Below are positions 9,328 to 16,512 of a stretch of 64,000 bases of DNA, piece after piece. Source of the stretch: Pseudomonadota bacterium (GTDB taxonomy: Bacteria; Pseudomonadota; Gammaproteobacteria; Burkholderiales; Thiobacillaceae). A program made the translations under genes and the position numbers. The notes under the pieces are model-generated. The model had not been told where the DNA came from and ran no database searches. It saw only the letters and a program-made list of their open reading frames with translations. Within the stretch, counting starts at the first letter, position 1; every line of letters begins with the position of its first letter. The stretch spans positions 1 to 64,000 of the forward strand of contig JAURYL010000087.1 in the NCBI GenBank assembly GCA_030653935.1, written 5' to 3'.

Positions 9328-11292
9328 ATGAGCACCGCATCGCTCGCCAACGATTTCGAAGCCTATAGCCAGTGGCGAGAGGCACTCTCCCGGCGCATCG
9401 CCGATTACCGGCAATGGCTCAATCGCGAAGACCTCAATGATTCACAGCGCGACCTGCGCCTGCAGCAAGTGGTTGATCGCCTCGCGGAGGACAAACTTCA
9501 CGTTGCCTTCGTCGCCGAGTTCTCGCGCGGAAAATCCGAGCTGATCAACGCCATCTTCCTGTCCGATCTCAAGCAGCGACTGCTGCCCTCCACCGCCGGG
9601 CGCACCACCATGTGTCCCACGGAACTGCTCTATGACGCGAGCAAGCCGCCGAGAATCGAACTCCTGCCGATCGAAACCCGCGGCGCCAGCGCCACCATCG
9701 CGGAATACAAAAATTACGCGGAAGAGTGGACGCACATCGGCATCGACCCGACCTCCGCCGAGAACGTCACCAAGGCCATGCTGGAAGTGTGCCGGGTCAA
9801 GGCCGTTTCCGTCGAAGATGCCATCAAATACGGCCTCTACGACCCGAACGACCGCGAGCTCGGTGACGGTATCAACGACAACGGCACGGTTACCATCCCG
9901 GCCTGGCGCCACGCCATCATCAACTTCCCGCATCCCTTCCTGGAAAAAGGCCTGGTGGTCTATGACACGCCCGGCCTCAATGCCATCGGCGTCGAGCCGG
10001 AACTGACCTTCAACCTGCTGCCCAACGCCCATGCCGTACTGTTCGTGCTGGCGGCGGACACCGGCGTCACCAAGTCCGACATCGAAGTCTGGCGCAACCA
10101 CATCTACGCGCGCGGCAAGAATCGTGGCCGCCTCGTCGCGTTGAACAAGATCGACGGACTCTGGGACGAACTCAAGAGCGAAGATCAGATCAATGCTGAA
10201 ATCAATGCCCAGGTGAAGTCCTGCGCCGACCTGCTCGGCGTCGACAGCTCACAGATCTACCCGGTCTCCGCGCAGAAGGGGCTGCTCGCGAAAATCAACG
10301 GCGATACCGCCCTGCTGGAAAAAAGCCGGCTGACCAACCTGGAAAAAGCACTGTCGGAGGAGTTGATTTCCTCCAAGCAGAGCATCGTGCGTGACCAGAC
10401 CGACGCCGAATTATCCGACCTGCTCGACTCCAGCGAATCGCTGCTGGATGCGCGCCGCCGCGGCATCGAGGAGCAACTCACCGAACTGCGCGGCTTGCAG
10501 GGGAAAAACCAGGATGTGGTGGAACACATCATGCTCAAGATTTCCGGCGACAAGGAGTCGTTCGAGCGTGGGCTACAGCAATTCCAGGCGCTGCGTTCGA
10601 TCTTCTCGCAGCAGAGCATCAAGCTGTTTTCCCAGATCGGCATGGACATCCTCCGCAACGAGGTCCGCGACGCCCGCGAAGCCATGGTGCAGAGCCGCTT
10701 CACCAAGGGCATCCGCGATGCCATGAGCAGCTTCTTCACGCATGTGGACACTCATCTCGAAGCCGCAAACGGCCAGATCGAAGAAATCAACAAGATGATG
10801 GACGCCATGTACCAGAAGCTGAACCGTGAACACGGTATCAATCTGGTCGCCATCCCCCCCTTCTCGATCCTGCGCTACCGCAAGGAAATCCAGCGCCTGG
10901 AAGGCGCCTACGACCAACAGTTCAACACCTTCTACACCTTCCTCACCACCGAGCAGTACACCCTCACCTCGCGCTTTTTCGAGACCCTGGCCTCGCGCGT
11001 GGTGCAGGTCTTCGAAGTGCTCAACAAGGATGTGGAAAGCTGGCTGAAGGCCGTGATGTCGCCGATGGAAGGCCAGGTGCGTGAACACCAGATGCAACTG
11101 CGGCGGCGCCTGGAAAGTGTCAAGCGCATCCACAAGGCGGCCGACACCCTGGAAGACCGCATCGGCGAACTCGACCAGATGCACCTCGAAGTTTCACGCC
11201 AGATCGAGGAACTCGTGAATCTTTCGGCGCGCGTTCGCGACTTGCTGGTGGAAACGTCCGAAGCGGACCAGGAACTCGCGGTAGCCGCCTGA
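9328..11292 (+). CDS. Bacterial dynamin-like GTPase
   Basis: A 654-residue dynamin-family protein. The G domain has the P-loop AEFSRGKS (residues 63-70), in which the usual first Gly of GxxxxGKS is Ala, then DTPG (about 213-216) and NKID (about 273-276). From about residue 350 it is mostly long helices with coiled-coil character, as expected for the stalk. The start has a good GGAGG ribosome binding site. Members of this superfamily act on membranes; the role of this subgroup is not known to me. It is transcribed alone and closed by the terminator at 11313-11350. Confidence 0.9.
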   Translation: MSTASLANDFEAYSQWREALSRRIADYRQWLNREDLNDSQRDLRLQQVVDRLAEDKLHVAFVAEFSRGKSELINAIFLSDLKQRLLPSTAGRTTMCPTELLYDASKPPRIELLPIETRGASATIAEYKNYAEEWTHIGIDPTSAENVTKAMLEVCRVKAVSVEDAIKYGLYDPNDRELGDGINDNGTVTIPAWRHAIINFPHPFLEKGLVVYDTPGLNAIGVEPELTFNLLPNAHAVLFVLAADTGVTKSDIEVWRNHIYARGKNRGRLVALNKIDGLWDELKSEDQINAEINAQVKSCADLLGVDSSQIYPVSAQKGLLAKINGDTALLEKSRLTNLEKALSEELISSKQSIVRDQTDAELSDLLDSSESLLDARRRGIEEQLTELRGLQGKNQDVVEHIMLKISGDKESFERGLQQFQALRSIFSQQSIKLFSQIGMDILRNEVRDAREAMVQSRFTKGIRDAMSSFFTHVDTHLEAANGQIEEINKMMDAMYQKLNREHGINLVAIPPFSILRYRKEIQRLEGAYDQQFNTFYTFLTTEQYTLTSRFFETLASRVVQVFEVLNKDVESWLKAVMSPMEGQVREHQMQLRRRLESVKRIHKAADTLEDRIGELDQMHLEVSRQIEELVNLSARVRDLLVETSEADQELAVAA

Positions 11293-11312
11293 ACCACATC
11301 GGCCCTCATCCA

Positions 11313-11350
11313 CGAAGCCCCACCGTGACCGGTGGGGCTTCGTTGTTTTC
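11313..11350. terminator. Bidirectional terminator between the dynamin-like gene and moaE
   Basis: A perfect 12-bp stem (CGAAGCCCCACC / GGTGGGGCTTCG) with a 6-nt loop, followed by TTGTTTT on the plus strand. It lies between convergent genes and can serve both. Confidence 0.85.
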
Positions 11351-11356
11351 AGCCTC

Positions 11357-11818
11357 TTACTTTCCTGAACCACCCCAGCGCGCCGCCGCCCGGTCATCGC
11401 TTTCGCGCGCGTCGACCCAGTGCTCGCCTTCCGCGGTCGCTTCCTTCTTCCAGAACGGCGCCCGCGTTTTCAGATAATCCATGATGAATTCGCAGGCGAC
11501 GAAGGCGTCGCCACGGTGGCCGGAAGCGACCGCGACCAGGACGATGGGCTCGGTCGGCTGGAGCGCGCCGACGCGATGGATGACCGTGGCGTCGAGCACT
11601 TCCCAGCGCTGCCGGGCGTCCTCGACGATCTGGGCCAGGGCTTTCTCGGTCATACCCGGGTAATGCTCCAGGCTGAGCGTTGAAACACCCTGGCCTTCAT
11701 TGATGTCGCGCACCAGACCGAGAAAGCTGACGACGGCGCCGACTTTCGGGTTGGCCTGGTGGAGGGCGGCGACTTCGGCGTTGAGGTCGAAGGCTTCACT
11801 CTGAACGGCGATTTTCAT
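11357..11818 (-). CDS. moaE: Molybdopterin synthase catalytic subunit
   Basis: A 153-residue MoaE, which with thiocarboxylated MoaD inserts the dithiolene sulfurs into cyclic pyranopterin monophosphate. It shows the conserved GAVVSFLGLVRD, LEHYPGMTE, HRVGAL, VLVAVASGHR and KTRAPFWKKE motifs, the last holding the active-site Lys. The start MKIAVQSEAF at 11818 fits the family; the open frame continues upstream only through the inserted element at 11884-12041. Confidence 0.97.
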   Translation of the reverse strand: MKIAVQSEAFDLNAEVAALHQANPKVGAVVSFLGLVRDINEGQGVSTLSLEHYPGMTEKALAQIVEDARQRWEVLDATVIHRVGALQPTEPIVLVAVASGHRGDAFVACEFIMDYLKTRAPFWKKEATAEGEHWVDARESDDRAAARWGGSGK

Positions 11819-11883
11819 CGAAAACAAACTCCGGTTTGAAACCTCCCCCTTCAGGGGGACAATCGGAAACGGGAGAGGGGTAA

Positions 11884-12041
11884 GGGGCTGTCCATGAATA
11901 ACTTGAACATTCTGGCCGCACTGTCGGGCGCGCTGCCACGTTGCCGGCCGTTTGCAGGGAATGGCCATGCGCACGTCCGGCGCCTTGCATCGCATCCCGT
12001 CAGCACACCCATAATTGTCCAGGTTATTCATGGACAGCCCC
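11884..12041. mobile_element. 158-bp MITE-like element between moaD and moaE
   Basis: The two ends are perfect 19-bp inverted repeats, GGGGCTGTCCATGAATAAC, with similarity continuing imperfectly for about 9 more bases. The element is flanked on both sides by TAA (11881-11883 and 12042-12044), a 3-bp target duplication of the TNA kind used by some IS5-family (IS1031-group) elements. The interior carries no transposase. It separates moaE from moaD, which are usually adjacent or overlapping. Confidence 0.82.
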
Positions 12042-12093
12042 TAACCTCTTCCGTTCTGTTTCGCCCGGTTATGCCGGGCGCGGATTGAAACAT

Positions 12094-12351
12094 TCAGCCC
12101 CCCGTTACCGGCGGAAACAGGGCGATTTCATCGTTCTCGTGCAGCACCGCGTCCTGTTCGATCAGGTCCTGGTTGATCGCGACCCGGTAGGCACGGCCCG
12201 CCGCCAGCTCCTCGGCCCAGACGCCGCCGCGCTGACGCAGCCAGTCGAGCAGATCGGCCAGCGTTTGGATGCCGGGCGGCAGTTCCGGGGTCTCCTGGCC
12301 GGTGGCGAAGACTTCGCGCAGACGCGCGAAATAGAGCAGGCGGACGTTCAT
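12094..12351 (-). CDS. moaD: Molybdopterin synthase sulfur-carrier subunit
   Basis: An 85-residue ubiquitin-fold protein ending in the diagnostic Gly-Gly (FPPVTGG) that is adenylated and thiocarboxylated before giving sulfur to precursor Z with MoaE. Its ATG overlaps the moeA stop by 4 nt (12348-12351). Confidence 0.96.
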   Translation of the reverse strand: MNVRLLYFARLREVFATGQETPELPPGIQTLADLLDWLRQRGGVWAEELAAGRAYRVAINQDLIEQDAVLHENDEIALFPPVTGG

Positions 12352-13547
12352 TTCAGCAGCTCCGAAAGGGGAATGAAGCGCACCGAATCGCCATTCTCGA
12401 CGCTGGCACCGGCTTCGATGTCGACCAGGCCATCGGCCCAGGCGAGCGAGGTAAGCACCCCGGAACCCTGGTTTGGATAGAGCATGGCCCAGCCATCCTG
12501 CAACCGCGCGCGCAGAAATTCCCGGCGCTTACCCGGTTTTATCCAGTCGAACCCCGCCGGCACGGTGAAGCTGGCGGCGGGCTGCGATTCGGCGCCCATG
12601 CGGCGCAGCAGGAAGGGGCGCACGAACAGGCAGAACACCACGAAGGCGGAGACCGGATTGCCGGGCAGGCCAAGGAAATCGGCGTTGCCGACGCGGCCAT
12701 AAACCAAGGGCTTGCCGGGCTTCATCGCCACTTTCCACATCTCGATACGGCCGAGTTGCTCCACGGCGGCCTTGACGTGATCCTCCTCGCCCACCGAGAC
12801 GCCGCCGCTGGTGATAACTACATCTGCGGCCCGCGCCGCGCGCTCCAGGGTGGCGACGGTGGCGTCGAGGCGGTCAGGCACCTGACCAAGGTCGATGACT
12901 TCGATGCCCATCTGGCTGAGCAGGGCGATCAGGGTGGCGCGGTTCGAGTTGTAGATACGGCCGGGCGCCAACGGCTGGCCGGGCAGAACGATTTCATCAC
13001 CGGTAAAGAAGACGGCGGCCTTCAGGCGGCGCGCGACGCCGAGCGTGGTTGCCCCCACCGAAGCGGCGACGCCGAGTTGCGCCGGGCCGAGACGGGTACC
13101 GGCTTCCAGCACAGTCTGGCCAGCGCGGATGTCCTCACCGGCACGGCGGATGTGGCTGCCCGCCCTGGGGGCGTTGGCGAAGCGAACCTTGCCGTCATGG
13201 ACCTCGCAGTCTTCCTGCATCACCACGCAATCGGCGCCGGACGGCACTGGCGCGCCGGTGAAGATCCTCGCGGCCGTGCCGGGCGCCAACTCGCCGCCCA
13301 AAGCGCCGGCGGCGATGCGCTGCGAAATCGGCAACCAGCGCTCGGCGCTCCAGTCGGCCAGGCGCAACGCATAGCCGTCCATCGCCGAATTATCGAGCGG
13401 TGGCACGGTGACGTCGGCAACCAGCGGGGTGGCCAATACTCGGCCCAACGCCGCGTCGGCGGGGCAAGTTTCGATCTCTGAAATCGGCACGGCGGCGGCG
13501 AGCAGGTTGGCCAGCGCGGCGTCGACGGAAAGCGGGGAATCACTCAT
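12348..13547 (-). CDS. moeA: Molybdopterin molybdenumtransferase
   Basis: A 399-residue MoeA/gephyrin-E-type protein that inserts molybdate into adenylated molybdopterin. It has the N-terminal PPLDNSAMDGYALR signature (about residues 49-62), IFTGAPVPSGAD (about 94-105), and the MoCF-binding domain with VITSGGVSVGEEDHVK and KPGKPLVYGR, LPGNPVSAFV. It is coupled to mobB upstream (13544-13547) and moaD downstream by ATGA overlaps. Confidence 0.98.
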   Translation of the reverse strand: MSDSPLSVDAALANLLAAAVPISEIETCPADAALGRVLATPLVADVTVPPLDNSAMDGYALRLADWSAERWLPISQRIAAGALGGELAPGTAARIFTGAPVPSGADCVVMQEDCEVHDGKVRFANAPRAGSHIRRAGEDIRAGQTVLEAGTRLGPAQLGVAASVGATTLGVARRLKAAVFFTGDEIVLPGQPLAPGRIYNSNRATLIALLSQMGIEVIDLGQVPDRLDATVATLERAARAADVVITSGGVSVGEEDHVKAAVEQLGRIEMWKVAMKPGKPLVYGRVGNADFLGLPGNPVSAFVVFCLFVRPFLLRRMGAESQPAASFTVPAGFDWIKPGKRREFLRARLQDGWAMLYPNQGSGVLTSLAWADGLVDIEAGASVENGDSVRFIPLSELLK

Positions 13548-14032
13548 TTTGCATACCCAAGAATGAAGGCCAGGATGGCCTCGATGTCATCGATGTGAAG
13601 GTGTTCGATCCGACCCGGCGGCGCCTGATCCGCCACCACGGCAATGAAGTTTGCATCATCCGGATGTAACCAGGGCCGCTCATTGGCGGCGCGCCAGACC
13701 TCCAGCTTCGGAATCTCGGCGTGCTTGTAACCCTCCACCAGCACCAGATCGCAAGGCGACAGGCGCAGAAGATGTTCGTCGAGGCCGGGTTCCGGCGTGC
13801 CACGCAATTCGTTCACCAGCATCCAGCGATGCGGTGAAGTCAGCAGCACTTCCTGGGCGCCGGCGGCACGATGCCGCCAGGAATCCTTGCCCGGCACATC
13901 CACCTCGAAATCGTGATGGCTCTGCTTGATCACGGACACGCGCAAGCCGGCCGACCGCAGCCGGGGTAATAGTTTTTCGATCAGGTAGGTTTTACCGCCG
14001 CCACTGTATCCGGCGATGCCGAGTGCTTTCAT
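13544..14032 (-). CDS. mobB: Molybdopterin-guanine dinucleotide biosynthesis adapter protein
   Basis: A 162-residue MobB with P-loop GYSGGGKTYL (about residues 8-17), the conserved KQSHHDFEVDVPGKDS segment and LVLVEGYK. It is a GTP-binding accessory to MobA in making the bis-MGD cofactor. It is the first gene of the mobB-moeA-moaD-moaE unit, divergent from moaA. Confidence 0.96.
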   Translation of the reverse strand: MKALGIAGYSGGGKTYLIEKLLPRLRSAGLRVSVIKQSHHDFEVDVPGKDSWRHRAAGAQEVLLTSPHRWMLVNELRGTPEPGLDEHLLRLSPCDLVLVEGYKHAEIPKLEVWRAANERPWLHPDDANFIAVVADQAPPGRIEHLHIDDIEAILAFILGYAK

Positions 14033-14186
14033 AAGGCGATTTTCCGATGCGTGTGGAGGGCCGCTTCATGACCAAAGTCAAGGTTTCAGGCGGATGGAAC
14101 CATGATCATAGGGCGCATCGCGCTTCCAGGAATTCATGAGTGCTATATTCTGCCGCACACAACGCTTTCCGCGCACAACAGTCGCC

Positions 14187-15167
14187 ATGAACATGAACCC
14201 GCTTGTCGATCGCTTCGGACGCATCATCGAATACCTGCGGCTATCCGTGACGGATCGCTGCGACCTTCGTTGCGCCTACTGCATCCCGGAAGGCTTCAAG
14301 GACTTCGAGGAACCGGAACATTGGCTCAATTTCGACGAACTTGAACGCCTGCTCGGCCTGTTCGCCAGCCTGGGCATGAAACGCGTGCGCCTGACCGGCG
14401 GTGAGCCGCTGCTGCGCCGCAATGTGGTCGATCTATGCGGGCGCATCGCCGCGCTGCCGGGCATCGAGGATCTGTCGCTGTCGAGCAACGCCACACAATT
14501 GGCGAAAATGGCCGGCGACCTCAAGCAGGCCGGCGTCACCCGCCTCAACATCAGTCTCGACTCCCTGCGCCCGGACGTGGTGGAAAAGATCAACGGCCGC
14601 CCGGTGCTGCACAAGATCCTGGAAGGCCTGGAGCACGCCAGCGCGGTCGGCTTCGCGCCGATCAAGGTCAACATGGTGGTGATGCGGGAAAACGCCGACG
14701 ACATCGACGCCATGGTCGCCTATTGCATGGAGCGCGGCTTTGTTCTGCGCCTGATCGAACTCATGCCGATGGGCGAAACCGCCCGCCGCATGGGCTATGT
14801 CGACCTGCAACCGGTGATCGCCCGCCTGCGCCAGCGTTTCGGCCTGGTCGACACCCTGATGCGTGGTGGCGGCCCGGCGCGTTACCTGGGCACGCCTGAT
14901 GGTCGCTTCACGGTGGGCTTCATCACGCCCATTTCGCAGCACTTCTGCGAAACCTGCAATCGCGTGCGACTCACCGTCGATGGCGTCCTGCACCTGTGCC
15001 TGGGCCAGGAAGAGCGCATGGACTTCCGCACCCTGATGCGCGCCGGTGCTTCGGATGCCGACCTGGTCGATGCCATCCATCGCGCCATCGACATGAAGCC
15101 GGAGCGCCACGAATTCCGCGAACAACCGCAAAAACTGGTTCGATTCATGAGCATGACCGGCGGTTGA
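14187..15167 (+). CDS. moaA: GTP 3',8-cyclase
   Basis: A radical SAM enzyme for the first step of molybdenum cofactor synthesis. It carries the N-terminal cluster motif CDLRCAYC, GGEPLLRR, and the C-terminal second-cluster Cys set (FCETCNRVRLTVDG ... CLG). I start it at MNMNPLVDRFGR (14187, 326 residues), which fits the family; an upstream in-frame ATG at 14136 has AGGA 4 nt ahead and would add 17 residues, so it cannot be excluded. The partners moaC, mogA and moeB are not in the window. Confidence 0.95.
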   Translation: MNMNPLVDRFGRIIEYLRLSVTDRCDLRCAYCIPEGFKDFEEPEHWLNFDELERLLGLFASLGMKRVRLTGGEPLLRRNVVDLCGRIAALPGIEDLSLSSNATQLAKMAGDLKQAGVTRLNISLDSLRPDVVEKINGRPVLHKILEGLEHASAVGFAPIKVNMVVMRENADDIDAMVAYCMERGFVLRLIELMPMGETARRMGYVDLQPVIARLRQRFGLVDTLMRGGGPARYLGTPDGRFTVGFITPISQHFCETCNRVRLTVDGVLHLCLGQEERMDFRTLMRAGASDADLVDAIHRAIDMKPERHEFREQPQKLVRFMSMTGG

Positions 15168-15180
15168 GCCTGCCCGCACG

Positions 15181-15209
15181 TTGAGAGCCCCTTCTTCGCG
15201 CAGTAGAAT
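15181..15209 (+). promoter_or_regulatory. Sigma-70-type promoter of the 34-codon gene
   Basis: TTGAGA (15181-15186) and TAGAAT (15204-15209) with exactly 17 nt between. The predicted start is near 15216, 24 nt before the small ORF. It begins 14 nt after the moaA stop codon. Confidence 0.7.
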
Positions 15210-15239
15210 CGCGCCAATTCTTGAAATCGGAGTGACACG

Positions 15240-15344
15240 ATGAACATCTTCAGCAAATACAACCTGCCCTTCACCCTGATCATCGCCCTGATCGCCTGGG
15301 CCTGGCTCAGCCTGTTCTCGGTGATCCTGGGTTCGCTGTTCTAA
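15240..15344 (+). CDS. 34-residue single-pass membrane peptide
   Basis: An ATG preceded by GGAG at 7-nt spacing opens a 34-codon frame. The peptide has a short polar N terminus with one Lys (MNIFSKYNLP) and then a continuous hydrophobic helix of about 24 residues rich in Leu, Ile, Trp and Phe, ending GSLF. It has its own promoter (15181-15209) and a strong terminator (15354-15398), so it forms a complete transcription unit between moaA and rpoH. I do not recognise the family. Position next to rpoH does not by itself indicate a stress role. Confidence 0.72.
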   Translation: MNIFSKYNLPFTLIIALIAWAWLSLFSVILGSLF

Positions 15345-15353
15345 TTCCTCCGA

Positions 15354-15398
15354 GCCCCAAAGAAAAAGCCCCGCAGTGCGGGGCTTTTTCTTTGGGGC
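15354..15398. terminator. Bidirectional terminator between the small ORF and rpoH
   Basis: A 45-nt perfect palindrome with 21-bp arms (GCCCC AAAG AAAAA GCCCC GC) around AGT. It contains a GC stem followed by a T run on both strands, so it can end transcripts from both directions. Confidence 0.92.
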
Positions 15399-15406
15399 AA
15401 ACCAAA

Positions 15407-16258
15407 TCAGACCGTCAGCGCCACCCGCATTTTCTGCAAGGCCTTGGCTTCGACCTGACGCACCCGCTCGGCCGAGATGCCATACACGGCGGCCAGTTCA
15501 TGCAGGGTGGCGGGATTTTCCTCGTTCAACCAGCGTGACTCGACGATATGCCGGCTGCGCGCATCCAGGCTTTCCAGCGCATTGGAAATCCCCACGGTGG
15601 CGAGCTTTTCACGCTCCTTGCGCTCAATGTGCTGGGTCGGTTCGGCATTCGCCGCAGCCAGATAGGCGATCGGCGCGTAGCTTTCCTCATCGCTGTCCAC
15701 ACTCGGTTCCAACGACACATCCTGCCCGTACATGCGGATTTCCATTTCCCGCACGTCCGCGTGGTTGACATTGAGAGCGCGCGCCATTTCTTCGACGGCA
15801 CCACTGGTGAGGCTGCCGTCGCGCTTCTTCATGCTGCGCAGATTGAAAAACAGTTTGCGCTGCGCTTTGGTTGTTGCCACCTTGAGCAGGCGCCAGTTCT
15901 TCAGAATGTACTCGTGGATTTCCGCCTTGATCCAGTGCACGGCGAAGGAGACCAAGCGCACACCGCGCTCCGGGTCATAACGCTTCACCGCCTTCATCAG
16001 GCCGACATTGCCTTCCTGGATCAGATCGGCATGAGGCAGGCCGTAACCGAGATAACCGCGCGCGATGGCTACTACCAGACGCAGATGCGACAACACCAGT
16101 TGGCGCGCCGCCTCGACATCCTGCTTTTCGTGGAAACGCACGGCCAAATCATGTTCCTGCTCAGCGGTCAGCAGCGGAAAACGGTTCACTGCCTGGATGT
16201 AGCTCTCCAGACTGCCCAGCGTGGACGGAACGGGAAAATCAAGCGTGGTAGCGGTCAT
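15407..16258 (-). CDS. rpoH: RNA polymerase heat-shock sigma factor sigma-32
   Basis: A 283-residue group 3 sigma-70-family factor for heat-shock promoters. Region 2 shows DLIQEGNVGLMKAVKRYDPERG and the -10-recognition segment FAVHWIKAEIHEYILKNWRLLK; the RpoH box QRKLFFNLR follows, and region 4 ends in a helix-turn-helix (LHELAAVYGISAERVRQVEAKA). Two ATGs compete: AGGAG is only 1 nt from the first (16264) but 7 nt from the second (16258), so I choose MTATTLDF. A CIRCE element lies in the leader. Confidence 0.97.
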   Translation of the reverse strand: MTATTLDFPVPSTLGSLESYIQAVNRFPLLTAEQEHDLAVRFHEKQDVEAARQLVLSHLRLVVAIARGYLGYGLPHADLIQEGNVGLMKAVKRYDPERGVRLVSFAVHWIKAEIHEYILKNWRLLKVATTKAQRKLFFNLRSMKKRDGSLTSGAVEEMARALNVNHADVREMEIRMYGQDVSLEPSVDSDEESYAPIAYLAAANAEPTQHIERKEREKLATVGISNALESLDARSRHIVESRWLNEENPATLHELAAVYGISAERVRQVEAKALQKMRVALTV

Positions 16259-16291
16259 CTGCATACTCCTGTAACTCTGGTCGGGCGAATA

Positions 16292-16318
16292 TTAGCACTC
16301 GCTTGAATGGAGTGCTAA
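16292..16318. promoter_or_regulatory. CIRCE element (HrcA operator) upstream of rpoH
   Basis: TTAGCACTC-N9-GAGTGCTAA with both 9-bp arms perfect, the classic HrcA-binding site. It lies 34 bp upstream of the rpoH start codon and within a plausible promoter (minus strand TTAGCA, 18 nt, TAATAT). HrcA bound here would repress rpoH. Confidence 0.93.
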
Positions 16319-16418
16319 GCGCCGAAGCGAGTTCCCGAGTTTTTTTGTCAACATTGGTCGATCAGCCTGAGCATACGGCTTGTGGGGCAATGGGCACGGC
16401 GCTGTGCAAGACAGCCAA

Positions 16419-16432
16419 TTGACTCATATCAA
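16419..16432. promoter_or_regulatory. FNR/ANR-like box upstream of tpsB
   Basis: TTGAC-TCAT-ATCAA differs from the FNR consensus TTGAT-N4-ATCAA at one base. It is centred about 87 bp upstream of the tpsB ATG, with a possible -10 TATACC at 16461. It could also act on the divergent rpoH promoter. Evidence is the motif alone. Confidence 0.4.
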
Positions 16433-16512
16433 TCCGGCCTCTCCTCCCAGGATGGCCTGGTATACCCCGTAAATGGTACGATGTAGTACGAATATTTTGT
16501 ATGTGGCGTCCC

